From Dugong dugon (lineage: Eukaryota; Chordata; Mammalia; Sirenia; Dugongidae), in contig CM057463.1 of the NCBI GenBank assembly GCA_030035585.1, forward strand, positions 139,346,736 through 139,410,735: a stretch of DNA of 64,000 nucleotides, in the 5' to 3' direction. The notes under the pieces are model-generated. The model searched no databases. It saw nothing but the letters and a program-made list of their open reading frames with translations, and was not told where the DNA came from. The stretch's first letter is position 1; each line of letters starts with the position of its first letter. The position numbers and the translations under genes are program-made. Below are positions 33,063 to 44,903 of this stretch, in pieces.

Positions 33063-33630
33063 TGTTGTAGGGGAAGAACATCACAAAGTCTAGTAAAGCA
33101 GAAAGTTTTATTCAGCATATATTCAAAAGGGCAGACGTGGGAAGCAGACAGCCATGCTGCCTGAGCCATGCCTGCCCAAGTCCAAGGAAATATCACAGAA
33201 CAGACAAAAGTGGGAAAAGGGATAAGCAATGCTGCCTCAGCCATGTCTGCCCAAGTCCAAAGAACCATTACAGAGTCATCAGTATGTATTAATATTACAA
33301 ATGGGCAAAACCATTGACAGCTTAGCCTTTTCAGATTGGTTAGAAACTGTGATCCTACATTTTGAATTGTCTTTCTTAACAATCATTGGTACAGGTTTCA
33401 GTAAGGACAGTCAGGAGGGTCTTCATTGGTTCAACAAATTTCTGTGCACTAGATGCTGATAGAAAAAGATAAGAGTGGAGAAAGTCTTTTGTGTTCTGCT
33501 TGATTAGCTTTATGTGAAAGTTTCCCTAAAAGATATTTTCCAGGATTATCTTAGCTATTGTCTTAATACCTCAGGGCCCAGTTGATGTGCCCTTGTGAGT
33601 CCTTGTGAGCCCAGCTCAAGCTGGGTCACA
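33063..33630 (-). mobile_element. Solo LTR of an endogenous retrovirus, minus strand
   Basis: Read on the minus strand it begins TGTGACCCAGC and ends CCTACAACA. The AATAAA signal is at 33112-33107, followed by a pyrimidine-rich U5. Flanks atctc (33058-33062) and ttctc (33631-33635) agree at 4 of 5 bases. Two direct copies of a roughly 52-bp block, 75 bp apart (33150-33201 and 33225-33276), lie upstream of the polyadenylation signal. The 138-codon frame at 32966-33382 crosses its edge and is not a gene. Confidence 0.7.
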
Positions 33631-33635
33631 TTCTC

Positions 33636-34557
33636 TATGCTCAAGGAGAGGGAATAATAACTCCAATATTATTTCCTAAATCACCTCTCACCAATCCAGG
33701 AAGCCCAACTGCTTTCATAATGAGGGTCCTTTATAACAGTCATTGGTGCCTCATTGCATATACATGATCAGTGGAATCAGTGAATAGGCACAATTGATTG
33801 TATCATGTCCCTCTCTTTCCTGGAATTATTTGCCAGGTGTGGTTTTCTTCAGGGTGGGGATGGGAGGCTTCCACTACATTTGCACATGTTTAAGTGTTGC
33901 CTGGCTCTTTTGGAAAACAAAATCACCTTGATTGCTGGCAAAATCCAAGGATTATTTTCAGGAATCAGAGACAAAAGGACAAATTGAGTTAACTGTACAA
34001 ATCCAGAAGGTGAAGGTGAGACATGCAGGAGCTCTGGGTCTGGTTTCTTCACCAAGTCAGTGTCATGGGGGAAAAAATAGGACTATGCAAGATTACAACA
34101 GACTTAAAGGACATACCAACCAGATGGCATGTGTGGTCTCAGAATTGAATCCTGGTTTGAACAAGCCAGTGATAAAGAAAATTTTTGGAATAACTGTAGA
34201 AATTTGAATATGGAATTTAGGTAAGATAAAAATGTATTTGCTTACATAAGTGGTGACTGTAAACTGAAAAAAGTAGGTAACAAAACAATGTATAATATGA
34301 ACTTAATTTGGTAAAAAAAAAAATCTCCTTTTATTTGCATAGAAAAAATCTGGAAGGATAAAAAATAAACAGTTAAAAGTAGTAATTTCTGTGTGGTGGA
34401 AATATACAATTTTAATTTGCTTGTATTTGCTTATCCATGTTTTCTAACTTTCCACAATACACCTACACTGTTTTTGTAATAATAATGTTTTTAGTTTTTT
34501 TAAAGGAGGAGAATAAAGGGAGAGAGCCAAATGTTAAAGACACAATGGATAAAAAGT
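33636..34557. other. Unassigned sequence
   Basis: Short frames at 33805-33987 and 33932-34207 are not recognisable. AT-rich toward the right. Confidence 0.45.
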
Positions 34558-34937
34558 AGAGTATCGATGCATTTGAATTGTGGTGTTGGCGAAGAATATT
34601 GGATATTACTGTGGACTGCCAGAAGAACAACACATCAGTCTAAGAAGTAATACAACCAGGATGTTCCTTACAAACAAGGATGGTAATACTTTAGCTCATT
34701 TACTTTGAACATGTCATTTGGAAAGACCAATTTGCTAGTAAAACACATCATGTTTTGGTAAAGCAGAGGGTCAGTGAAGATGAGGGAAACCTTCAATGAG
34801 GATTCACACAATAGCTACAACTACGGACTCAAACATATCAATGATCAAGAGGATGGCACAGGATTGGGCAATATTTTGTTCTGTTATACACAAAGTTTCC
34901 ATGAGTTGGAGCCAACTTGACAATAATAACAACAATT
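34558..34937 (+). mobile_element. RTE LINE 3' fragment
   Basis: Aligns by eye with 23137-23513 of the larger RTE copy: gatgcatttgaattgtggtg, tggactgccagaagaacaac, and the end atgagttggagccaacttga plus an AACAATAACAAC-type tail. Older and more mutated than that copy. Confidence 0.9.
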
Positions 34938-35009
34938 GAGCTGAAGGTAAGAAGAGGGGTTAAATCATGCTTTGTCGTTGAGGCAATGGTGCAATGGGCA
35001 GAAACTTGG

Positions 35010-35735
35010 AGGTAGATTTACCATCTAAAACTTGGGCCATGGCTCTAAATCAGCCCAAAGGGGGACTGAACCGCAAGGGAAACGCCAGGTAGAAGGCATG
35101 GATGGATGCATGCCTCTGCCTCTCTGTTGGATGACAGGTAGGCATCCCAGCCTCCACACCAATTATGATCATATGCTGGAGAAAAGAAAATGAGGCCAGT
35201 TCATGGAGGCAGCTGAAAGAAGAGGATCACCTTGCAAAAAGCAATTTGGACTTTGTTCTCTGTTCTTTTGAGCTGGACCACATCTGAGGATGATGAGTGG
35301 GGGCTGATGAGACCAAGAAGGACCACCTGGGGCACAATGTTAACTTAGCCTCAGGAGTCATGGTGTAATCTGTAATGGCCCTGTGGGCAGGCCAATAAGA
35401 GCCCTGAACTCTAAGGCTCCGATGAGCTTCCTGGTTGATAACTATGCATGGAATGTGGAAGCTCTGTGCTGGGACACTTCCCAGACTCCACCCTATGCGT
35501 CTCTTCATTTGTATCTTTTTTGATTGTAATAAATCTGTAGCCATAAGTATTCTCCATGAAGTTCTATGAGTCGTTCCAGCAAATTAACGAACCCACGGGG
35601 ACAGTGAGAATTAGTAGGGGATAATGTCTGCCTATTTGTCAGTCTGAAAGAGGATGTCCTTCTCACAAGTGAGCTCTGACCTAGCTCTGGGTGACTAGGG
35701 TCAGAGAAGCGCTGCATGATCAGTCGCTCTGAAAG
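35010..35735 (+). mobile_element. ERV LTR fragment (class unsure)
   Basis: LTR-like text with a polyadenylation signal in ttgattgtaataaatctgta (about 35522-35541), followed by an R/U5-like part (gagtcgttccagcaaatta, acccacggggacagtgag). It resembles mammalian ERV1-type LTRs in wording. The boundaries and duplication are not resolved. Downstream, the phrase tgacctagctctgggtg occurs twice (about 35679 and 35759), a short local repeat. Confidence 0.55.
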
Positions 35736-36130
35736 ATGATATCTAATTTGTTATCTCTGACCTAGCTCTGGGTGGGTAGAATCAGAGACAGTGCTGCTTG
35801 GGTGGCTGGTGATAAAGATGGAGAAGTGAGAAGGTGAGGACTAGAAGATCCATGTTCACACTTTGGGGATTGGATTCCTGCTGATCCTTACCATGCAGTT
35901 AACAAGGAAGGTGGGATTTGCCCACTTTGCCTTGTGCTTAGTGCAACAGGAAGGGAAAATTCTTTGGCAATTTAACCAGAAGAATCTGAGAACAGTCAAG
36001 AGACTGAGTTTACTTGAATTACACTAAGCTTTTCTGCTATTAGGCAGGTACAGACTTATGTTCTGTTTAATAATAGAAAAAAAGCTACACATTTTTGCTT
36101 ACCTAAGTCTGTAAATAAACAGTTTGCAAT

Positions 36131-36292
36131 TGGCTGCTAATCACACTTGACTACTAACTCTCTCATGGGAGAGAGGCCTGGCTATCTACTTCCATAAGAT
36201 CACAACCATTGAAAACCCTATGGAGTGCAGTTCTACTCTGACACACATAGGGTCACCATGAGTTGGAGTTGACTCAACGACAACTGGTTTTT
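36131..36292 (+). repeat. AfroSINE, head lost
   Basis: Begins in the body (ggctgctaatcacacttgac) and ends with ggagttgactcaacgacaac and a T run. Confidence 0.88.
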
Positions 36293-36409
36293 TTTTTAAG
36301 CCTGAAAATACAAATTTCATATCCATTAATGAATTTACTGATAGATGAAAAGGAGCTGTGGAAGTGGAAAAAACTGAAGATGCTATAAAGTAGATGGATG
36401 CAGGGGTGA

Positions 36410-36803
36410 CAGTGATGGTTAAATTTATGTGTCAGTTTGACTAGGCCCAGTTCTTCAGTCAAACACTAGTCTAGATGTTGCTACTAAGTTATTTAGATGT
36501 GATTAACATTTACAATCAGTTGACTTTAGGTAAAGAAAATTACCTTCTGTAATGGGAGTGGGCTTCATACACTCAGCTGAAGGTCTGAAGAGCAAAAGCT
36601 TAGGTCTCCTAAAGGAAGGAATTCTGCCTTAAAACTGCAACATAGAGATTCTGCCAAGTTTCAGCCTGCCAGCTTGCCCTACAGATTTTGCACTTGACAG
36701 CCCCAACTATCATGTGACCCAATTCCTTAAAATAACTCTCTCTCTCTATATATATATACATATCCTACTGGTTCTGTTTGTCTGGAGAGCCCTGACTGAT
36801 ATA
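36410..36803 (+). mobile_element. Solo LTR, ERVL/MLT2-like
   Basis: cagtgatggttaaatttatg at the start and ggagagccctgactgata at the end are mutated forms of the usual MLT2 ends (tgtgatggttaa ... ctgactaataca). The CT/TA-rich tract near 36735-36760 sits where the ERVL LTRs carry theirs. No primer site follows, so it is solo. Confidence 0.8.
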
Positions 36804-37566
36804 ACGATGGGATCAAAGGCATCAGTACAAGGATTACAATTGAAGTGTGAGAGACTCACACCCTAGTCATGAAAAAGGAACTGAGAATGGTGAGTTTTGG
36901 TTATAGTTTCCGTATGCCATTTCTCAGTAGCCACACACACAAAATTACCAGTAATCAGTCTTAAGGAAGAGACTGGGAGTTTCATATTATCTGAGGAACT
37001 AGCAGTAAGGGAGACCTTTAGCACGTAATCACTGGGCATTTTGACTGATGTTTTCAACGCAAGAGAACAGTCCCTTCCTTGGGGAACTGAGTGAATGGTA
37101 TCTGAGAACGGTTTGAGTGAGGAAGTTAAAAACTTCTTGCAATAAAATAAGGGACAGAAGGCAAAGGGGAGAAAAAGAACTAAAGTGGAGGTTTCTGAAA
37201 GTTTCATTTGGCTGTTTCTTAGAGCAGTCTTCAATTCTTCCCAAGATCATAACCCAAGGAAGCACTCTGTGAGAGCAAGTGGGGTTAGAATTTAAGTAAG
37301 TTGGTTCAAGAGCAGATTTTTAGTGATCCAGCCTGATGCAAGGAGGAAACTGAGGCTGTTTAGATAAACAGATGGAGTATATGTTCTTTAAGTAATTCTT
37401 TTATTTACTATTCCTCTAATTGTAATGCAAGTCAAGAATCAGACAATTCAAGGATATATTCTCTGAGTAATAACTGAAAAGGGAATATTCTATATTGCTG
37501 ATCTTACATATTTGCATATACATACATATACATATACACACATATATATATACACAGTTATTGATT
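36804..37566. other. Unassigned sequence with TA/CA simple repeat
   Basis: A 123-codon minus-strand frame at 36863-37234 shows no known domain. A (TATACA)n-like tract lies at about 37509-37556. Confidence 0.45.
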
Positions 37567-37730
37567 GGAAACCCTGGTGGCATAGTGGTTAAGTGCTATG
37601 GCTGCTAACCAAAAAGTTGGCAGTTTGAATCCACCAGGTGCTCCTTGTAAACTCTATGGGGGTGGTTCTACTCTGTCCTGTAGGGTTGTTATGAGTTAGA
37701 ATTGACTCCACGGCGAGTTCGGGTTTATTT
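37567..37730 (+). repeat. AfroSINE, short subtype
   Basis: ggaaaccctggtggcatagt head, tgttatgagttagaattgac tail. Confidence 0.92.
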
Positions 37731-37736
37731 TCTCCC

Positions 37737-37913
37737 TGTGCTTGGCTGCTAATTGAAAGGTCAGTGGTCCAATCCCACCAAGACACTCCACGGGAGAAAG
37801 ACCTAGCAATCTGCTCCCATAAAGATTACAGCCTTGAAAACCTACAAGGCAGGTCAACTCAGCAGCGTGGGGTTGCTGAGTTGGAACCAACTCGACGGCA
37901 CACGACAACAACA
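37737..37913 (+). repeat. AfroSINE, head lost, (CAA)-tailed
   Basis: Starts at gtgcttggctgctaattg and ends gacggcacacgacaacaaca. It sits directly behind the previous SINE in the same orientation but is a different subtype. Confidence 0.9.
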
Positions 37914-37926
37914 TATAGATAGATAG

Positions 37927-38055
37927 GATTTGAAAATCCTATTGACATTCTTTCTTTGGGTTAGACAAAGAAATGGGTGTAAAAGGCAAAAGTCCACTTA
38001 TAGTTTAGTTTTGTGAATTTGAGGAGACTTTTGGTGAGCAGGAAATGATAGTTTA
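37927..38055 (+). repeat. Duplicated 130-bp segment, copy A
   Basis: Shares gatttgaaa, cctattgacattctttt-like text, tttgtgaatttgaggagact and tttggtg.gcaggaa with 46081-46215. The two copies flank the full-length L1. Confidence 0.8.
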
Positions 38056-38193
38056 GTTTTGTAACCTGGTAAACATTCTTTCATGAACATTGAGAAAGCT
38101 CAACAAGACTTGCCCCTAATTGAATGGGAATGGGCATCCCACCTGTGGAACAAAGAGGGCAGTCAGGTCAAGGCTTTTTTTGTTTTTAAATTC

Positions 38194-38207
38194 AAAGAAA
38201 AACTCTC
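38194..38207. repeat. L1 target-site duplication, left
   Basis: aaagaaaaactctc, identical to 45881-45894. Confidence 0.92.
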
Positions 38208-39569
38208 GAGGCGGGGCCAAGATGGCAGAGTATTCAGATGGCTTCCTATATCCCTCTTACAAGAAAGACCTGGAAAACAAGTGATTTGGATTGTATATGA
38301 ATATCTAGGAGCCCTGAACAAGGCAAAGTTGAGGAATTGGACTGAGTGGTGGAGGGAGAGAGAGACAGTTTGGAAGAAGTCAGGAATGCCAGACCGGCGG
38401 TGGCAGAGCTGCAGCTCTTCAGCCCCAAAGGCCTCCGGGTGCACAGCGAAGCAGGCAAACAGCTCCGTGGGTGAGCTTGGGAGGCAGTTTTTACATCGAA
38501 ACAGATCAGGCAGCAGAGATTCTGCTTGGATACTCTGAACCAGTGAAAAGCAGCTCCCAAGTGGCTAAAGATAAGTACATGCATGTGGCCTTTTGCAGGG
38601 AGTTAAAAAAATTAAAAAGCCCATTTGGGAAAAACATCTCTCCCTTTTGCCTCCTCCCTCCCTGCTCTGCACTGGTCCGGGCTTCCTAAGTCTCTGAGTC
38701 CCCCAGGCCAGAAATAGATCCCAAAAGCCACCCTGACCCATTCTCCTTGCCCTGGAGAGGGAACAAATAAGCTACTGGCTCCCCTAAGCCAGGAACTCAG
38801 GGTTGGCATACCTCCTTTGCTATGCACAGACATAAGGGGTCTGAAGACTTTGAGTGCCTTCCACTCCTGTATAGACTTGTGTGGACCCATCTCAACAGCG
38901 TAAGCCCAAACTACCACAGTACAACAGGGTAAACACCTGAAGTCTAACTTCAACTGTTTAAGCTGTCAAGTGGCAGATTTGTGACCCTTGACACAGCCCT
39001 GCCCTTTAAGAAGGCACATTTACCGGTCTGCACCAGGGGCTTGAGGACTGGTGGCTCCTCCTACATCACCTAGTCACATGCTACAGGGGTCCAAGAATAA
39101 GTGGTGCCCCCCGAGATTTTACAGCCAACAGAGTAGGGAGCTCATAGTCTGACTGCAAAACTCACCTACCTCACCTACCTACTCGCTGTAGGGAATAGGG
39201 TCAAACTTACCTTTCAGACACTCAGGGGCAGCCATCAGCTCAGTGTGTGACTCCATACTGCAGCCAGAAACCTGTGCCTACACCAACCACCCATGCCTCT
39301 CTAAGACTATAGGTGAAAGCCTGCACCACACACTTGGTAACCAACTGCCTGGACCTGAGCTGAACCCATACAGCAAAATTTAACAGACTCCTGTGTGCAC
39401 ATACTTAGTTACAGAACTAACTACCTGGTAATAGAATGTTAGAGCTTCAAAAACGCCAATAATCAAACTAGTGCACACAAGTAGCCTATTTGAGCATATC
39501 AAAACAAAAACAAAACAAGGAACTAAGGCACACTAAATAAATATAAAATAAAATTATAATAACTTATTG
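38208..39569 (+). promoter_or_regulatory. L1 5' UTR / internal promoter region
   Basis: 1.36 kb between the L1 start and ORF1, GC-richer than its surroundings. L1 5' UTRs carry an internal RNA polymerase II promoter; that role is inferred from the family. The 151-codon frame at 38083-38538 crosses the element edge and is not a gene. Confidence 0.75.
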
Positions 39570-40501
39570 ATGGCTCAGAGACAACAGTCAATATCAAATC
39601 ACATAAAAAGGCAGTCCATGATGGCTTCAGAAAACTCCAAAGTAAAGAATCAATAAATTCTCTGGAGGAAGAGAAATTCTTGGAATTACCAGAGGCAGAA
39701 TACAAAAGATTAATACACAGAACTCTTCTAGAAATTAGAAAAGAATTCTACAAAATGCAGAAACTTCCAAAGAACATACAAAGTAGTAGCAGAACTTAAA
39801 AAAGTAATTCAAGAACATACAGCCAAATTTAATAGGCTACAAGAATCCACAGAGAGACAGCAATCAGAAATCCAGAAGATTAACAATAAAATTTCAGATT
39901 AGACAACTCAATAGAAAGTCATAAGAGCAGAATTAAGGCAATAGAAGTTAGAATTAGTGACATTGAAGATAAAGCACTTGACGCCAACTTATTTGAGGAA
40001 AAATCAGATAAAAGAATTAAAAAGAATGAAGAAACTCTAAGAGTTATGTGGGAAACTATCAAGAGAAATAACCTACGAGTGATTGGAGTACCAGAACAGG
40101 GAGGGATAATAGAAAATACAGAGAAAATTGTTGAAGATTTGTTGACAGAAAACTTCCCTGCTATCATGAAAGATGAGAAGACATCTATCCGAGATGCTCA
40201 TCAAACCCCACATAAGGTAGATCCCAAAAGAAAGTCACCAAGACATATTATCATCAAACTTACCAAAACCAAAGATAAAGAGAGAATTTTAAGAGTGGCT
40301 AGGGATGAAAGAAATGTTATCTACAAAGGAGAGTCAATTAGAATAAGCTTGGACTACTCAGCAGAAACCATGCACGCAAGAAGGCAGTGGGATGACATAT
40401 ATAAAGCCCTGAAGGAAAACAACTGCCACCAAGAATTATATATCCAGCAAAACTGCCTCTCAAATATGATGGCAAAATTAGGGCATTTCCAGATAAACTG
40501 A
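39570..40501 (+). pseudogene. L1 ORF1 remnant (RNA-binding protein)
   Basis: An ATG at 39570 fits the ORF1 start; a stop appears within about 30 codons and a frameshift follows. The distal half is open at 40046-40501 and starts in the ORF1 RNA-recognition region (WETIKRNNLRVIGVPEQ), continuing into the C-terminal domain (SPRHIIIKLTKTKDKERIL). ORF1 protein would coat L1 RNA as a trimer. The N-terminal part is glutamate/lysine-rich, consistent with the coiled coil of the family. Total length of about 310 codons is normal. Confidence 0.88.
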
Positions 40502-41025
40502 AGTTTAGGGAATTTGCAAAAACCAAAGCAAAATTACAAGAAATAGTAAAGGGATTCCTCCAGTTAGATAATCAAAAACATCAGATAACAACGCAAGACT
40601 AGAACACAGGACAGAGCAACCAGCTATTGACTCAGACAGGGAAGTCCAAAATACAACAAACCTAAAACATTGAAAATAAGGAAATAGAGATATCAATATG
40701 TAAAAAAGGACAACATCTAAACAAAAAAGAGGGGCTTAAAAAATGCAGACATAGATTTTTCATATGGAGGGGAAGTCAAGGTGATATAAAGAAATAAAAG
40801 ACTGGTATAAACTTAGAAAAATAGGGGTAAATACTAAGGTAACCACAAAAGAATCTAATAATCCTACAAATCAAAATAAAAAAGTAGAAAAATATAAAGA
40901 CTCAGCAATCACAAAACCAACAACAATGAAAAAGATGAAAAAAAATACATAAAGAAAAATGACTCAGCACAGAAAATTAAGGGGAACAAAGAAACTGTGA
41001 ACAACACGCAAAAAGAGACATCAGG
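40502..41025 (+). other. L1 inter-ORF segment
   Basis: About 520 bp between the ORF1 stop and the ORF2 ATG. The first part may be a former C-terminal extension of ORF1, since the text still resembles coding L1 sequence. It is A-rich on the plus strand. Confidence 0.65.
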
Positions 41026-44000
41026 ATGACAGCACTAAACTCATACCTATCAATAATTACGCTGAATGTAAATGGACTTAATGCACCAATAAAGAGACAG
41101 CGAGTGGCAGACTGGATTAAAAAGCATGATCTATCTATATGCTGCCTATGAGAGACACACCTTAGACTTAAAGACACAAACAAACTAAAACTCAAAGCAT
41201 GGAAAAACATATATCAAGAAAAAACACTCAAAAAAGAGCAGGAGTGGCAATATTAATCTCTGACAAAACAGACTTTAAAGTAAAATCAACCACAAAGGAT
41301 AAGGAAGGGCACTATATAATGATTAATAGGTCAACACACCAGGAGGACATAACTATAATAAAGATTTACGCACCCAACGACAGGGCTCCAAAATACATAA
41401 AGCAAACTCTAATGGCACTGAAAAGAGAGATAAACAGCTCCACGATAGTTGTAGGAGACTTTAACACATCACTTTCCTTGAAGGACAGAACTTCCAGAAA
41501 GAAGCTCAACAAAGACATGGAAGAGCTAAATGCTACAATCAACCAACTTGAGGTCATAGACATAAATCGAACACTGCACCCAACAGCAGCCATGTATACT
41601 TTCTTTTCCAACGCCCATAGAAGATTGTCCAGAATAGACCACATATTAGGCCATAAAGCAAGCCTTAACAAAACCCAAAACATCGAAATATTACAAAACA
41701 TCTTTTCTGACCATAAAACCATAAAAGTGGAAATCAACAACACAAAAACCAAGGAAAAAAAAAAAACAAACAAACACATGTAAACTGAACAACACCTTGC
41801 TCAAAACTACTGGGTTAAGAAGAAATTAAGGATGGAATAAAGAAATTCACAGAATCAAATGAGAATGAAAACACATCCTACCAGAACCTTTGGGACACAG
41901 CAAAAGCAGTGCTCAGAGGTCTGTTTATAGCAATAAATGCTCACATCCAAAGAGAAGAAAGGGCCATAAACAAAACATTAAACCTACAACTGGAACAAAT
42001 AGAAGGAGAGCAACAAAAGAAGCCCTCAGGTGCCAGAAGAAAGGAAATAATAAGAATTAGAGCAGAATTAAATGAAATAGAGAATAGAAAAACAATTGAA
42101 AGAGCTAACAAGTCCAAAAGCTGGTTCTTTAAAAAGATCAACAGATTGATAAACCACTGACCAAACTAACAAAAGAAAAACAGGAGAGGAAGCAGATAAC
42201 TCATATAAGAAATGAGATGGGTACTATCACAACAGACCCAACTGAAATTAAAAGAATCATAACAGATTACTATGAAAAATTGTACCCTAACAAATATGAA
42301 AACCTAGAGGAAACGGGCAAATTTCTAGAAACTCTCTACCTACCTAACTTAACACAAACAGAGGTAGAATAACTAAATAAACCCGTAACAAAAGAAAAGA
42401 TTGATAAGGTTATTGAAAAACTGCCAACAAAAAAAGCCCAGTCCCTGATGGCTTCACTGGAGAATTCTACCAAACTTTCAGAGAAGAGATAACACCACTT
42501 CTACTAAAGGTATTTCAGAGCATAGAAAAGGATGGAATACTCCCAAACTCATTCTATGAAGCCAGCATAACCCTGATACCAAAACCAGGTAAAGACACCA
42601 CAAAAAAAGAAAATTACAGACCAATAACCCTCATGAACATTGACACAAAAATCCTCAACAAAATTCTAGCCAATAGAATTCAGCAACATAGCAAAAAAAA
42701 AAATTCACCTCAATCAAATGGAATTTATACCAGGTATGCAGGGATGGTTCCACTTTAAAAAAACAATCAACATAATCCGTCACATAAATAAAACAAAAGA
42801 CAAGAACCACATCGTCTTATCAATCAATGTAGAAAAGGCATTAGACAAAGTCCAACACCTATCCATGACAAAAAATTTCAATGAAATAGGAATAGAAGGG
42901 AAATTCCTCAGTACAATTAAGGGCGTTTATACAAAGCAACACCAAACATCATCCTGAATGGAGAGACTTTGAAAGCATTCCCCTTGAGAACGGGAACCAG
43001 ACAAGGATGCCCTTTATCACCACTCTTTTTTTGTTTTTTTTTAAAATATTTTATTGTACTTCAGGTGAAGGCTATCACCACTCTTATACAACATTGTGCT
43101 GGTGGTCCTAGCCAGAGCAATTAGGCTAGAAAAAGAAATAAAGGGCATCTGAGTAGGTAGGGAAGAAGTCAAAGTATCTCTATTTGCAGATGATATGATC
43201 TTATATACAGAAAACCCCAAAGAATCCACAAGAAAACTACTGGAACTAATAGAAAATTTCAGCAAAGTTTCAGGACACAAGATAAACATACAAAAATCAG
43301 TTGGATTCCTTTACACCAACAAAGAGAACCTAGAAGAAGAAATCACCAAATCAATACCATTTACAATAGCCACCAAGAAGATAAAATAGTTAGGAATAAA
43401 TCTAACCAGACACGTAAAAGATCTTTACAGAGAAAACTACAAGACACTACTGCAAGAAACCAAAAGAGACCTGCGTAAGTGAAAAACGTACCTTGTTCAT
43501 GGATAGGTAGATTCAACATTGTGAAAACGTCAATTCTACCCAAGGTGATCTACAGATATAATGTAATCTAGATCCAAATTCCAATGGCATTTTTTAATGA
43601 GATGGAGAAATAAATCACCAACTTCATTTGGAAAGGAAAGAGGTCTGGAATAAATAAAGCATTACTCAAGAAGAAGAATAAAGTGGGAGGCCTTACACTG
43701 CCTAATTTTAGAACCTAGTATACCACCATAGTAGTCAAAACAGCCTGGTATTGGTACAACAACAGATACATAGACCAATGGAACAGAGTTGAGAATCCAG
43801 ATATAAGCTCATCCACCTATGAGCAGCTGATATTTGACAAAGGCCCAAAGTCTGTTAATTTGGGGAAAGACAGTCTCTTTAACAAATAGTGCTGGCATAA
43901 CTGGATATCCATCAGCAAAAAACTGAAACAAGACCCATACCTCACACCATGCACAAAAGCTAACTCAAAATGTTTCAAAGACTTAAATATAAAATTGAAA

Positions 44001-44903
44001 ACGATAAAGATCATGGAAGAAAAAATAGGGACAAGGCTAGGAACCCTAACACATGGCATAAACAGAATATGAACCGTAAGTAAGAATGCACAAGCACCAG
44101 AAGAGAGACTAGATAAATGGGAGCTCCTAAAAATCAAATACTTATGCTCATCAAAAGACTTCATCAGAACAGTAAAAATACAACCTACAGACTGGGAAAA
44201 AATTTTTGGCTATGACAAATCTGATCAGGATCTAATCTCTAAAATCTACAAGATACTGCAAAACCTTAACAACAAACAGACAAATAATTAAAAAATAGGC
44301 AAAGGATATGAACAGGCACTTCACCAAAGAAGATATTCAGGAAACTAACAGACACATGAAGAATGCTCACAGTCATTAACCATTAGAGAAATGCAGATCA
44401 AAACTACAATGAGATATCATCTCACCCCAACAAGGCTAGCATTAATCCAAAAAACATAAAATAATTAATGCTGAAGAGGTTGTGGAGATACTGGAACACT
44501 TATACACTGTTGGTGGGAATGTAAAATGGTACAACCACTTTGGAAATCGATTTGGGGCTTCCTTAAAAAGCTAGAAATAGAAGTAACATATGATCCAGCT
44601 ATCCCGCTTCTTGGAATATATCCTAGAGAAATAAGAGCCATTACATGAATAGATAAATGCACACCCATGTTCACTGCATCACTGTTCACAATAGCAAAAC
44701 CATGGAAACAACCTAGGTGCCCATCAACAGATGAATGGATAGACAAATTATGGCATATCCACACAATGGAATACTACACAAAGATAAAGAACAACGATGA
44801 AGCTGTGAAACATCTTATAACATGGAGAAAGCTGGAACTTATTATGCTGAGTGAATTTAGTCAGTCACAGAAGGACAAATACTGTATAAGACCACTATTT
44901 TAA
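41026..44903 (+). pseudogene. L1 ORF2 remnant (endonuclease and reverse transcriptase)
   Basis: The start MTALNSYLSIITLNVNGLN at 41026 is the usual apurinic-type endonuclease N-terminus. A TGA at 41149-41151 comes just before the ETHL motif. The rest of the endonuclease is open at 41199-41783, with VVGDFNTSLS, RIDHILG and SDHKTIKVEI carrying catalytic Asp/His residues. The RT region shows [10 protein letters not shown] near 42616 and the FADD catalytic box at 43183-43194. The C-terminus is open at 44667-44903 and ends at TAA 44901-44903. A 46-bp insertion lies at 43027-43072. The protein would nick target DNA and prime reverse transcription; this copy is non-functional. Confidence 0.92.
43015..43084 (-). 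mobile_element. 46-bp L1 tail insertion inside ORF2, with 12-bp duplication
   Basis: tatcaccactct occurs at 43015-43026 and 43073-43084. Between them (43027-43072) lie a T-rich run and ttttattgtacttcaggtga, which resembles the reverse complement of an L1 3' terminus plus poly(A); compare tttttattgtgctttaagtg near 26432. This is an extremely short 5'-truncated retrotransposition. Confidence 0.85.

Noticed and set aside
32966-33382. 138-codon minus-strand open frame
   Set aside because: Lies largely inside the minus-strand LTR and crosses its edge; its repeated segment comes from the 75-bp LTR tandem repeat.
36863-37234. 123-codon minus-strand open frame
   Set aside because: No recognisable domain, no start context or neighbours, and an overlapping frame on the same strand; probably chance.
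38083-38538. 151-codon plus-strand frame as a host gene
   Set aside because: Begins in flanking DNA, crosses the L1 target duplication and reads through the L1 5' UTR.
41366-41779. 137-codon minus-strand frame
   Set aside because: Antisense to the L1 endonuclease region.
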